Translations under genes and position numbers: made by a program
NCBI GenBank assembly: GCA_018268995.1
Contig: JAFDVL010000029.1
Location: 62,001-126,000, forward strand
DNA length: 64,000 nt
Reading direction: 5' to 3'
Origin: Acidobacteriota bacterium
GTDB taxonomy: Bacteria > Acidobacteriota > Blastocatellia > RBC074
Notes under the pieces: model-generated
What the model was told of the DNA's origin: nothing
Seen by the model: only the letters and a program-made list of their open reading frames with translations
The model's database searches: none
Part shown: piece by piece, positions 1 through 7,461 of the stretch
Layout of the letters: the number at the start of each line of letters is the position of its first letter
How positions within the stretch are numbered: position 1 is the stretch's first letter

Positions 1-42
1 GCGGCTCGCCTGTCGGTTGGGTTGACAAACAAATGGAGCAAT

Positions 43-66
43 GACAGGCGGGCCGCCTGTCGTACA
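43..66 (+). repeat. 24-nt palindromic repeat, leader copy 1
   Basis: The copy reads GACAGGCG, then GGC, then CGCCTGTCGTACA. Its arms can fold into a GC-rich hairpin. It is identical over 24 nt to the reverse complement of the copy at 7247-7270. It ends 17 nt before the ATG at 84, and the linker TTTTTTTGAGGAGTTTT contains the ribosome binding site. A partial relative (GCCTGTCGG) is visible at 8-16. Confidence 0.85.
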
Positions 67-83
67 TTTTTTTGAGGAGTTTT

Positions 84-1235
84 ATGACCGCACCAAAACT
101 TGCTTCTCCCATTTTGGCCTCTGATGAAGCCTATCGCGTCACAGGCATTGAGGCTGTGATGACGCCCGCTTTGTTGATTTACCCTGAAATCATTGATGCC
201 AATATCAAAGCCACGTTGCAACTATTTAATGGTGATGCAAATCGCTGGCGACCGCACGTCAAAACTTCCAAGCTGGTGTTTGCGATGAAAAAGCTGGTCG
301 AGCAAGGTGTGGTGAATTTCAAATGTGCGACGACGCTGGAATTACAAACTGCCGCAGATGCGGGCGCGACCGACATTTTGCTGGCGTATCCGGTGGTCGG
401 AGCCAATGCGCGTCGCGTGTGTGAACTAGCTGCGGCGATGCCTGAAAAGCGAATTTCTGCCTTGGTCGAAACCGCCGAACAGGTGGCGGCGTGGCAGGGC
501 AGCAAGGTCGGCTTATTCATTGACGTGAATGCCGGAATGAACCGCACCGGCATTGAGCAGGAACGCATTGATGAAATTGTCCGAGTGGCGCAGGCGATTG
601 TTGCGGCGGGGCTGGAATTTCGCGGGTTGCATAGCTACGACGGCCACGCCGGAAGCCTAGACACGGCGGCAGTACATCAAAACTACGATCACTTGCTGAA
701 GGTCGTTGACGCACTGAAACGAGTTGGTATTGAAGTGGAAGAAGTGCTGACTTCCGGCACGCCCGCGATGCCGCACGCGCTGGCGTATTCTGCTTTTACC
801 AATGCGTCATTTGTGCATCGCATCTCGCCGGGAACGATTATTTACAACGATTGTTCCAGCTTGCGGCAACTGCCTGATGAATACGGCTATCGGCCTGCGG
901 CAGTGGTTGTGTCGGCGGTCGTGAGTCATCCAACCGCGCATCGAATCACCTGCGATGCGGGGCACAAAACCGTGTCGGCAGATTCGGGCGTCCCAACTTG
1001 CGCGGTGCTGGGGCATCCTGAATTGGAGCCGCACAAACCAAGCGAAGAACATTTGCCGATTGATGTGCCGGAAGGAATGCCGCTGCCTGCAATTGGTGAA
1101 TATTTATACCTTGTCCCGCGTCACGTGTGCCCAACCGTGAACAATTTCGATCACGCTTTGATTATTGAAAACGGGCGTATCACAGGCATTGAAAATGTCA
1201 CGGCACGCGGACGCGAAATTCCGGTTAAATTATAA
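84..1235 (+). CDS. D-threonine aldolase / D-serine dehydratase-like PLP enzyme
   Basis: This is a fold-type III PLP enzyme of the DSD1 / D-threonine aldolase family. An alanine-racemase-like N-terminal barrel is followed by a beta domain. RPHVKTSK near residue 50 holds the likely Schiff-base lysine. CDAGHKTVS near residue 290 and PRHVCPTVN near residue 350 match the C-terminal region whose His and Cys bind a divalent metal in this family. Such enzymes cleave or dehydrate D-beta-hydroxy amino acids in the cytoplasm. I start at ATG 84 because GAGGAG lies 4 nt upstream; the in-frame TTG at 72 lies before that site. OsmC follows after 9 nt, so the two are probably co-transcribed. A convergent D-aminoacyl-tRNA deacylase lies just beyond. 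Which D-amino acid is the substrate cannot be told from sequence. Confidence 0.85.
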   Translation: MTAPKLASPILASDEAYRVTGIEAVMTPALLIYPEIIDANIKATLQLFNGDANRWRPHVKTSKLVFAMKKLVEQGVVNFKCATTLELQTAADAGATDILLAYPVVGANARRVCELAAAMPEKRISALVETAEQVAAWQGSKVGLFIDVNAGMNRTGIEQERIDEIVRVAQAIVAAGLEFRGLHSYDGHAGSLDTAAVHQNYDHLLKVVDALKRVGIEVEEVLTSGTPAMPHALAYSAFTNASFVHRISPGTIIYNDCSSLRQLPDEYGYRPAAVVVSAVVSHPTAHRITCDAGHKTVSADSGVPTCAVLGHPELEPHKPSEEHLPIDVPEGMPLPAIGEYLYLVPRHVCPTVNNFDHALIIENGRITGIENVTARGREIPVKL

Positions 1236-1244
1236 GGACTCATT

Positions 1245-1706
1245 ATGGCGACAGTCACAACACAACTGAAATGGAATGGTGAATTGCAATTCACGGGAAA
1301 AACCGCGAAAGGTTTTGAGACGGTGATGGACGGCAACACGGCAGTAGCGGCAAGCCCGATGGAGCTTTTGCTGGAAGCGACAGGCGGCTGTTCGGCGATT
1401 GATGTCGTCCTGATTTTGCAGAAGATGCGCCTGAACCTGACGCATTTAGAAGTCTCGCTTGAAGGCGCACGCAATGAAACCGAGCCGAAATACTACACGA
1501 CGATGACGATGCGGTTTGACGTGTGGGGCGATGATTTAAGCGAGGATAAAGTCGTGCGTGCGATCAATCTTTCGATTGGCAAATATTGCAGCGTGTTTCA
1601 TTCGTTGCGCAAAGATATGCAATTTGGCGCAGAGTATCGTATTCACGTGCCTGGCACCGAAGCGGCGGGCGAATACCAAACCGTCGCGTTCACCGCGCCA
1701 GAGTAG
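1245..1706 (+). CDS. OsmC family peroxiredoxin-like protein
   Basis: A 153-residue protein with the OsmC/Ohr fold. OsmC-family members reduce organic or inorganic peroxides with a pair of cysteines, or lack that activity. The first family cysteine is visible in [10 protein letters not shown] near residue 48. A second is in [11 protein letters not shown] near residue 111, at the position expected in the YhfA-like subgroup. AAGGA lies 6 nt before the ATG. The gene begins 9 nt after the PLP enzyme and overlaps the 3' end of the convergent dtd gene by 17 bp. A role in oxidative-stress defence is inferred from the family only. Confidence 0.85.
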   Translation: MATVTTQLKWNGELQFTGKTAKGFETVMDGNTAVAASPMELLLEATGGCSAIDVVLILQKMRLNLTHLEVSLEGARNETEPKYYTTMTMRFDVWGDDLSEDKVVRAINLSIGKYCSVFHSLRKDMQFGAEYRIHVPGTEAAGEYQTVAFTAPE

Positions 1707-2142
1707 CGGTGTCGAGCCAGATCGTGACTGGCCCGGAATTGTGGATCTCCACCAGCATATCCGCGCCGAATTCGCCCGTTTCAACTTTGCAGCCGAGCGC
1801 CCGCAATTTCTCAACAAAACGGTCGCACATCGGTGCAGCGATTTCCGGGCGTGCAGCATCGGTGAAACTTGGCCTGCGCCCTTTGCGGCAATCGGCATAG
1901 AGCGTGAATTGCGACACGACCAGCATTTCAGCCTGCACGTCTAAAGCCGACAAATTGAACTTGCCTTCGGCGTCGGCAAAGATGCGCAGGTTGACGATTT
2001 TGTTGACCAGTAATTCAAGGTCGGCTTCGGTGTCATCAGTTCCAACACCCAATAAAATCACTAGCCCTGCGTTGATCTCGCCTGTGACACGCCCTGAAAT
2101 TGTGACCTTCCCTTTGGTGACTCGTTGTAAGATTGCCCGCAT
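1690..2142 (-). CDS. dtd: D-aminoacyl-tRNA deacylase
   Basis: DTD hydrolyses D-amino acids (and glycine) wrongly attached to tRNA and so keeps D-residues out of translation. At 150 residues it has the full family length. It begins [15 protein letters not shown] and has the two signature motifs, SQFTLYAD near residue 77 and [10 protein letters not shown] near residue 134, which form the active site across the dimer. Its 3' end overlaps that of the convergent OsmC gene. The nearby gene for a D-hydroxy-amino-acid PLP enzyme makes a D-amino-acid theme plausible, but the two genes are on opposite strands and not co-transcribed. No strong ribosome binding site is seen. Confidence 0.95.
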   Translation of the reverse strand: MRAILQRVTKGKVTISGRVTGEINAGLVILLGVGTDDTEADLELLVNKIVNLRIFADAEGKFNLSALDVQAEMLVVSQFTLYADCRKGRRPSFTDAARPEIAAPMCDRFVEKLRALGCKVETGEFGADMLVEIHNSGPVTIWLDTATLAR

Positions 2143-2290
2143 AAAAAATAACGATTTCTTTGGTAGTGCCTAATCCTGTCACCTGACAAAAATCGTTTCT
2201 TGACTTTGATACCCCGGTTTGTCAGTATGCGCCAGATTTGACTGCGCCAGCGGTGGCCTCGCTAATGGCAGTTTTTGGAGGACACCTACC

Positions 2291-3280
2291 GTGCGCGAAA
2301 TTACCTGCCGATCTATTTTCCTGAAATTCTCTTTTGTTTTTCTCATTGGCCTGGCTGCTGCTCCAGGTTGGGCACAAACGCCGCCCTTGCCTGGCAACTT
2401 GCCCGTTGCCGAATCCGCCAAAGACCCGGTTCTGCCCAGCGTCGCTACGCCGCGAGTAGCAACGGGGAAAGACCTTTATTGCGCGGGATATATTCGCGCA
2501 ACTGCGCCAAGCACAGAGATGAAAATCATTGGCGGAGAAGAGGAAAACAGAATTGCTCATTTTGGGCAAGGTGATGTGGTTTATTTGAATATTGGGCGAT
2601 CACGAAATATCCGCGCAGGCATGCTGTTTAGTGTCACGCGCCCGATGGGCAAGTTTCGTTCGCCCTACAAGCGCGTCGGCGGTAAAGACCTCGGCGTTTA
2701 TGTGCGTGAACTGGGGGTGTTGCGCGTTATCGCCGTGCAGGAAAAAACGGCGACGGCGCGCATAGTTGTTTCTTGCGATGATGTTCAACTTGGAGATGTC
2801 CTTGTCACGTTTACCGAAAAATCTTCTCCGGCTACCGACATTAGTCAGCCCCTTCCGCGCTATCAACCCGCCTATGAGGACCTTGCCGGGCACATCGTCC
2901 TGCAACGCGAACAACACGAAACGATAGGCCCGCGCGACGTTGTTTACATTGATCTTGGCACCGAAGATGGTGTGAAAGTGGGCGACGCATTCACGATCTA
3001 CCGCAAGAAGCCAGACGATGGCAACGTTTTCAACTTCAACGATGATGATGTTGTGTTGCGGCAAAGCAGCGATTATGAAAGTGACAAATTCAAAGGCGGC
3101 AAGTATTCCAATACCCATCCGTATGAAGCTCGCCAGCAAGTAAAAAACGCCCGTTCTGGCGTTCCCCAAAAGATCGTTGGCGAGCTCATTGTGATTGCCG
3201 TCGAAGGGAAATCCGCCACCGCCATCGTCACGCGTACCACACAGGAAGTGCATACGGGCGATTGGGTCAGATCAAGATAA
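2291..3280 (+). CDS. Secreted protein of unknown function, FlgT_C-like repeats
   Basis: I do not recognise a named gene. The GTG start at 2291 is chosen because GGAG sits 10 nt upstream and the product then opens with a clear signal peptide (FLKFSFVFLIGLAAAPGWAQ). The in-frame upstream TTG at 2219 would bury it. The mature part has two similar stretches: GDVVYLNIGRSRNIRAGMLF near residue 96 and RDVVYIDLGTEDGVKVGDAF near residue 219. Each is followed by a later (A/R)IVVS...GDVLV or (A/T)IVTR...GDWV strand. Such pairs resemble the small beta-barrels called FlgT C-terminal-like in annotation. It is probably periplasmic or surface-exposed. A 9-bp-stem terminator follows 28 nt after the stop. Confidence 0.7.
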   Translation: MREITCRSIFLKFSFVFLIGLAAAPGWAQTPPLPGNLPVAESAKDPVLPSVATPRVATGKDLYCAGYIRATAPSTEMKIIGGEEENRIAHFGQGDVVYLNIGRSRNIRAGMLFSVTRPMGKFRSPYKRVGGKDLGVYVRELGVLRVIAVQEKTATARIVVSCDDVQLGDVLVTFTEKSSPATDISQPLPRYQPAYEDLAGHIVLQREQHETIGPRDVVYIDLGTEDGVKVGDAFTIYRKKPDDGNVFNFNDDDVVLRQSSDYESDKFKGGKYSNTHPYEARQQVKNARSGVPQKIVGELIVIAVEGKSATAIVTRTTQEVHTGDWVRSR

Positions 3281-3308
3281 GTTTGTTGGTATAGCTGAGT
3301 TTGACGTA

Positions 3309-3340
3309 AAAGGCGCGTAGTTTTTGGACTGCGCGCCTTT
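3309..3340. terminator. Bidirectional hairpin terminator
   Basis: AAAGGCGCG and CGCGCCTTT form a 9-bp stem around a 14-nt loop between two convergent genes (stops at 3280 and 3373). A-rich and T-rich flanks suit termination in both directions. Confidence 0.7.
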
Positions 3341-3372
3341 GCCTATTTGGAAGTGATTTGTGTTTGAATGTG

Positions 3373-5283
3373 CTACCGAGTTCCCGTTAACTGCACGAGC
3401 TTTCCTTCGACCTGTAGCGTGATTGAGGAGCGTACATTGCCTGACCGATAAACGCGTTGCGTCGCTTTCTGAAAGTCTTCGGCTTTGGCTTTGGGGATGT
3501 CCAAAAACTTTTGTGGATTGCGATCCACAATCGGAAACCACGAGCTTTGCACTTGTATCATCAGGCGATGGCCTTTGCGAAAGGTGTGGTAGACATCGGG
3601 CATCTCAAAGGTAATTGCCGCCGCTTTGTTCGGAACCATTGGCTCCGGCTTCTCGAAGCTGTTGCGGAACTTGGCCCGAAATGGCTCGCCATGAACCAAT
3701 TGCTGATAGCCGCCCATTTTCACGGCATTGGCTAGCAGGCGTTGTCCCGTTGGTGGTGCAGGCGTTGGGAAGTCGCCCGGATACACATCAATGACTTTGA
3801 CGACAAAATCGGAATCTGTGCCCGAAGTCGAAACGCTCAGATTCACTTTGATTGGCCCGGCAATCGTCACGTCTTCTTCCAGGACTTCTGACTTGTACAC
3901 CAGAACATCTGTGCGTTGCGCGGCAAAGCGCTGATCTTCGGTCATGTAATCCGAAGTCATTCCATCCACAATGTAACCCAGATACGGCACCGGGCGATTA
4001 GGGTCGCTGACATATTCGTCAAAGGCGTTCGCATCGGTTGGCGCAGTTGTTTTCAATTGCCCCGACGCGTGCAAATACACGGTCATCGGGGTCAGGTTTT
4101 TCGGCGGCCACTGGCTTTGCTTGCGCCATTCATTCAGCCCGGTAACGAACATATACGCTTCGGGCAAATCCATTGGCTTGTCTTTCAGGAAATGCATGAA
4201 AAACGGGAACTGAATCTGCTCGCGAAAGTACACGCCTGTTTTGACGCCGAAGTTCAGATTGCCAAGCTTGTCACCATCGCCGCGCGACCATCCACCGTGT
4301 GACCACGGCCCCATCGCAAGCAGATTTACCGTGCCCGGATTTAGCTTTTCAACTGCGCGGTAAATATGAAACGGCCCCATCGGGTCTTCGGCATCGAACC
4401 AGCCACCAACATTCAGTACCGCGCATTTCACATTGTTCATGTACTTCCACAATGAACGCCCTTTCCAGAACTCATCGTAGTTCGGATGATCTACGATTTC
4501 CTGCCAGTACGTCGCTTTGCCGTCAAAATACTTTTGATTCGCTTCCGCAAGTGGGCCAAGGTTCAAGTAAAAGTCATAACCATCAGGCGTGCCAAAATCC
4601 AATGGGAGACGCGGGCGCGGCGGTTGCGGTTGTTTGTGCGGCGTGAAGAAGCCATAAAATCCAAAGTTCGCCGCCAGCATAAACGCGCCGTTGTGATAGA
4701 CATCGTCGTTGATGTAGTAATCCGCCGTCGGTGCCTGGGGCGAAGCGGCTTTCAAGGCCGGATGCGAATCAATGATGCTGGCTGCGACGTGAAAGCCGGG
4801 TTGTGAAATGCCGACCATTCCCGCTTTGCCATTGTTGTTCGGAATATTTTTCAGCAGCCATTCAATCGTGTCGTAGGTATCTGTGCTTTCGTCAATGTCC
4901 TTGTTGGAGCGTTTGTTTGGTACGTGCGGGCGCACCTGTTGAAAGTCGCCTTCCGACATATACCGACCGCGCGCATCCTGATAGACAAAGATGAAGCCTT
5001 CCTTTTCAAAATGCTCCGAAGGGCCAAGCGATGCACGATATTGATCTACGCCATACGGGGCCACGCTGTACGGCGTGCGCGTGAGCAGGAACGGGTAGCT
5101 TTGCGCGGTATCTTTCGGCACGTACACCGAAGTGAATAGCCGCACGCCATCTCGCATCGGAACGAGGTATTCGTATTTGGTGTAACGCGAGCGAACGTTG
5201 TCTATGTTCTGGGACTTCAACGACGCAGGCAGTAAAACCAGCGCTAAGGCAAAGGCCATGAGTAATTGAATAAACTTGGTCAC
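3373..5283 (-). CDS. Secreted CocE/NonD-family S15 hydrolase
   Basis: A 636-residue alpha/beta hydrolase of the X-Pro dipeptidyl-peptidase / cocaine esterase family. These act as acylaminopeptidases, glutaryl-7-ACA acylases or esterases. There is an N-terminal signal peptide (LLMAFALALVLLPASLKSQ). The first domain has the typical opening MRDGVRLFTSVYVP, and the nucleophile elbow GISQPGF lies near residue 159, where GxSYxG is more common. GGWFDAED near residue 295 carries the probable catalytic Asp, and LLAMGPWSHGGW near residue 328 has a conserved His. The C-terminal jelly-roll ends with FRKGHRLMIQVQSSWFPIVD, typical of the family. The start is GTG with AAGGAA 7 nt upstream. It stands alone, with palindromic repeats upstream. 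Its substrate is unknown. Confidence 0.88.
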   Translation of the reverse strand: MTKFIQLLMAFALALVLLPASLKSQNIDNVRSRYTKYEYLVPMRDGVRLFTSVYVPKDTAQSYPFLLTRTPYSVAPYGVDQYRASLGPSEHFEKEGFIFVYQDARGRYMSEGDFQQVRPHVPNKRSNKDIDESTDTYDTIEWLLKNIPNNNGKAGMVGISQPGFHVAASIIDSHPALKAASPQAPTADYYINDDVYHNGAFMLAANFGFYGFFTPHKQPQPPRPRLPLDFGTPDGYDFYLNLGPLAEANQKYFDGKATYWQEIVDHPNYDEFWKGRSLWKYMNNVKCAVLNVGGWFDAEDPMGPFHIYRAVEKLNPGTVNLLAMGPWSHGGWSRGDGDKLGNLNFGVKTGVYFREQIQFPFFMHFLKDKPMDLPEAYMFVTGLNEWRKQSQWPPKNLTPMTVYLHASGQLKTTAPTDANAFDEYVSDPNRPVPYLGYIVDGMTSDYMTEDQRFAAQRTDVLVYKSEVLEEDVTIAGPIKVNLSVSTSGTDSDFVVKVIDVYPGDFPTPAPPTGQRLLANAVKMGGYQQLVHGEPFRAKFRNSFEKPEPMVPNKAAAITFEMPDVYHTFRKGHRLMIQVQSSWFPIVDRNPQKFLDIPKAKAEDFQKATQRVYRSGNVRSSITLQVEGKLVQLTGTR

Positions 5284-5360
5284 GAAATTTCCTTTTAAGT
5301 GAAGAATTATTGTCGCCTGCCAGTCGCGCTCACGCGGCTTTCCGCGCCGCCGTAGATAGG

Positions 5361-5379
5361 CCAGCCGTTCGACGGCTGG
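5361..5379. repeat. CCAGCCGT hairpin repeat, copy 1
   Basis: CCAGCCGT-TCG-ACGGCTGG, a perfect 8-bp stem with a 3-nt loop. A second copy lies at 5461-5479, both in the gap between the S15 hydrolase start and the enoyl-CoA hydratase stop. It is a separate family from the GACAGG palindromes. Confidence 0.7.
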
Positions 5380-5460
5380 CGCTCTGTTTGCAGTCAGGGC
5401 TTAAGCCAGGTCGCAGGGAAGGACGTCGAAACGCCCTTTTTCTGGGGGCCTCGCTTGACA

Positions 5461-5479
5461 CCAGCCGTCAAACGGCTGG
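5461..5479. repeat. CCAGCCGT hairpin repeat, copy 2
   Basis: CCAGCCGT-CAA-ACGGCTGG, with the same 8-bp arms as the copy 100 bp away and a different 3-nt loop. Conserved arms with a variable loop suggest the folded structure is what persists. Confidence 0.7.
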
Positions 5480-5529
5480 CCGATTTGCCCTTCGAGTAAG
5501 CCCGATACATCGGGCTGCCTGGTTACGAA

Positions 5530-6324
5530 TTATTTGCCGGCAAAGTTCGGCTGGCGTTTTTCCATAAAAGCGCGCACGCCTTCTTTGTGATCTTCGGTCA
5601 TCCCACAACGTAAATGGGTTTCGGCTTCGCGGTCAAGCACGGTGCGAAAATCGGCGGTTTGCGCAAAGTTGATGTTGGCTTTCATATACCGGTAGCTGGT
5701 TAACGGGCCGTGCGCAATGCGCGTGGCGATTTCGTTAACCTGCGCGGTCAATTCATCGTGCGTGACTACGCGATTAATCAGGCCCAGCCGATGCGCTTCT
5801 GCTGCGTCAATGATGTCAGCCAGAAAGAACATTTCTTTGGCTTTGGCTGCGCCGACGTAGCGTGCGAGCGTCCACGTTGTGCCGAAATCGCCGCCGAAGC
5901 CGACTTTGGCGTACGCCGTGCCGAACTTGGCTTGCTCTGACGCAATGCGCAAATCACAGGACAGGCAAATGCCCAGGCCCGCCCCCATCGCAAACCCGTT
6001 CACCGCTGCAATCGTCACTTTCGGCAAATTGTACAGCAACCACGACAATTCCTGCGCCTGTCGCAACCCGTCAATTTGCTGTTCCAATGTTTCGGGCTGG
6101 GCCGATTCTTTGGCCATGTTGGAAACGTCGCCGCCCGCACAAAACGCACGCCCGGTGCCAGTCAGGACAATTGCGCCAATCTCAGGATCGCGGCTCCATT
6201 GCTTGAGTAATTCGATAGCTTGCCCAATCAAATCACGGCTTAATGCGTTGAGCTTGTCCGGGCGATTGAGCGTTAACGTTGCGACTTTGTTTTCGATGTG
6301 GGTAAGAATGACTTGGTCTGACAT
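5530..6324 (-). CDS. Enoyl-CoA hydratase/isomerase family protein
   Basis: A 264-residue crotonase-fold protein. It begins MSDQVILTHIENKVATLTLN, and NRPDKLNALS leads into the CoA-binding region. GTGRAFCAGGDV near residue 64 supplies the first oxyanion-hole segment and AMGAGLGICLSCDLRIAS near residue 112 the second. The Glu pair of classical hydratases is not clearly kept, so it could be a hydratase, an isomerase or a thioester hydrolase. The ATG at 6324 is chosen because AGGGAG lies upstream; the longer frame runs through a palindromic repeat. The leader carries a 24-nt palindrome ending 17 nt before the ATG. It is close to but not tightly linked with the SDR gene upstream (stop at 6450). Confidence 0.88.
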   Translation of the reverse strand: MSDQVILTHIENKVATLTLNRPDKLNALSRDLIGQAIELLKQWSRDPEIGAIVLTGTGRAFCAGGDVSNMAKESAQPETLEQQIDGLRQAQELSWLLYNLPKVTIAAVNGFAMGAGLGICLSCDLRIASEQAKFGTAYAKVGFGGDFGTTWTLARYVGAAKAKEMFFLADIIDAAEAHRLGLINRVVTHDELTAQVNEIATRIAHGPLTSYRYMKANINFAQTADFRTVLDREAETHLRCGMTEDHKEGVRAFMEKRQPNFAGK

Positions 6325-6341
6325 CGTGCTCCCTCTGAAAA

Positions 6342-6365
6342 TGTACGACAGGCGGCCTGCCTGTC
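6342..6365 (-). repeat. 24-nt palindromic repeat, leader copy 2
   Basis: On the minus strand this is GACAGGCAGGCC followed by GCCTGTCGTACA, identical to the plus-strand copy at 6421-6444. The linker to the hydratase ATG is TTTTCAGAGGGAGCACG, exactly 17 nt, and holds the ribosome binding site. Confidence 0.85.
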
Positions 6366-6391
6366 CTGGATTTTTATTGGTTCCGATCATA

Positions 6392-6415
6392 AACAGGCAA
6401 GCTGCCTGTCGTACA
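6392..6415 (+). repeat. 24-nt palindromic repeat, variant
   Basis: AACAGGCAAGCT followed by GCCTGTCGTACA. It keeps the conserved right half (GCCTGTCGTACA) with changes in the left arm. It lies between the enoyl-CoA hydratase leader and the end of the SDR gene and is not followed by a start codon. Confidence 0.75.
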
Positions 6416-6420
6416 GCATA

Positions 6421-6444
6421 GACAGGCAGGCCGCCTGTCGTACA
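6421..6444 (+). repeat. 24-nt palindromic repeat
   Basis: Same 24 nt as the reverse complement of 6342-6365. It ends 5 nt before the stop codon of the SDR gene (minus strand). It is followed by TTGACTTAG rather than the TTTT seen after the three leader copies. Confidence 0.8.
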
Positions 6445-6449
6445 TTGAC

Positions 6450-7229
6450 TTAGCGTGGGTTGAAGTTGGAGTGTAGCGCACCGCCTTCCAGCGGAATGAT
6501 ATTTCCTGTCATTAGATCAGGGCCAGTGATGACATTGACGATAGCGCCTGCCACATCTTCCGCCGTGCAAACTCTGTGCAATAACACGTGATCTTCCGTG
6601 CGTTGCTTTGCGGCTTCATAGGCTTCCGCGCCTAAACCATCTTGTAACCAGCGGGTTGTAATCATCCCCGGCGCGACGGCATTGACGCGCACGGTTGGCG
6701 CAAAGACGCGCGCCAATGTCACGGTCATGTTGTTCAGTGCGGCTTTCGATGCGCAATAGGGAATGGAACTACCGGTTGCGGCGATTCCTGCGACGCTCGA
6801 CACATTCACGATTTCGCCGTTGCCCGATGCCATCAATGCCTCGCGCGCTGCTCGTGAACATTGAAATGGGCCAATCACGTTAGTCGAAAAAATTCGATCC
6901 CAATCTTCCAGCCCGACGCCTTCCAAATTGTCGTGCTTGATGAATGAAGTCACGCCCGCATTGTTGACCAGAATATCCAGGCGTCCGAATTCGCGCACCG
7001 CTGCATCAATCATCCGGCGACAAGCCGCATCGTCTGTGACATCTGCTTGTACCGCGATCCCGCGCACACCGAGCGCTGAGATTTCGGCGGCAGTTTGCTC
7101 AGCCTCATCTTTTGAACGACTGTAGTTGATGAGCACTGCACATCCGCGTCGTGCAAGTTCGAGTGCTGTGGCGCGCCCCACGCCTGTTCCTCCGCCTGTG
7201 ATAACAGCAGCTTTGCCTGCTACTTCCAT
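6450..7229 (-). CDS. SDR family oxidoreductase (FabG-like)
   Basis: A 259-residue classical short-chain dehydrogenase/reductase. The nucleotide-binding motif TGGGTGVG lies near residue 11 and NNAG near residue 89. A catalytic Ser in VNVSSVAG and the YCASK Tyr-Lys pair sit near residues 143 and 158, and NAVAPGMI follows. An Arg-Ser-containing stretch after beta-2 (NYSRSK) suggests NADP(H). It most resembles 3-oxoacyl reductase-type enzymes; the actual substrate is unknown. ATG 7229 is preceded by CGGAGGA. A 24-nt palindrome ends exactly 17 nt before the start. It is divergent from another SDR gene at 7462, with a TetR-type operator-like palindrome between them. Confidence 0.88.
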   Translation of the reverse strand: MEVAGKAAVITGGGTGVGRATALELARRGCAVLINYSRSKDEAEQTAAEISALGVRGIAVQADVTDDAACRRMIDAAVREFGRLDILVNNAGVTSFIKHDNLEGVGLEDWDRIFSTNVIGPFQCSRAAREALMASGNGEIVNVSSVAGIAATGSSIPYCASKAALNNMTVTLARVFAPTVRVNAVAPGMITTRWLQDGLGAEAYEAAKQRTEDHVLLHRVCTAEDVAGAIVNVITGPDLMTGNIIPLEGGALHSNFNPR

Positions 7230-7246
7230 TGTTTGTCCTCCGAAAA

Positions 7247-7270
7247 TGTACGACAGGCGGCCCGCCTGTC
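7247..7270 (-). repeat. 24-nt palindromic repeat, leader copy 3
   Basis: On the minus strand identical over 24 nt to the copy at 43-66. The linker to the SDR ATG is TTTTCGGAGGACAAACA, again exactly 17 nt and again starting with TTTT. Confidence 0.85.
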
Positions 7271-7292
7271 TCAGTCTCTGAATTACGTTCGC

Positions 7293-7316
7293 GACAAGCA
7301 AGCGGCCTGTCGCACA
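7293..7316 (+). repeat. 24-nt palindromic repeat, degenerate copy
   Basis: GACAAGCAAGCG followed by GCCTGTCGCACA. It is a mutated copy in plus orientation, 145 nt upstream of the SDR start at 7462, so it does not follow the 17-nt spacing rule. Confidence 0.65.
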
Positions 7317-7347
7317 TCTTTGTATTTGTATCTGATTACGGTAACAT

Positions 7348-7361
7348 ACCGACCGGTTGGT
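7348..7361. promoter_or_regulatory. TetR-type operator-like palindrome
   Basis: ACCGACCGGTTGGT is a 14-nt near-perfect palindrome with one mismatched pair. It lies between two divergent SDR genes (starts 7229 and 7462). Palindromes of the ACCGACCGGTCGGT type are common TetR-family operators near acyl-CoA and fatty-acid genes. No regulator gene is in the window, so the assignment is inference. Confidence 0.45.
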
Positions 7362-7461
7362 CAGTCTAGGCTTTGCGTTATAACGTGTCAATCAGGTGGC
7401 AAGGACTACAGCATATGTGGCAAACATAGGCGTCTTTTTTCGTACCTTCAGGAGAAATACA

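Noticed and set aside
43..7316. 24-nt repeats as a CRISPR array
   Set aside because: Copies are irregularly spaced, in both orientations, and genes lie between them; there are no spacers or cas genes.
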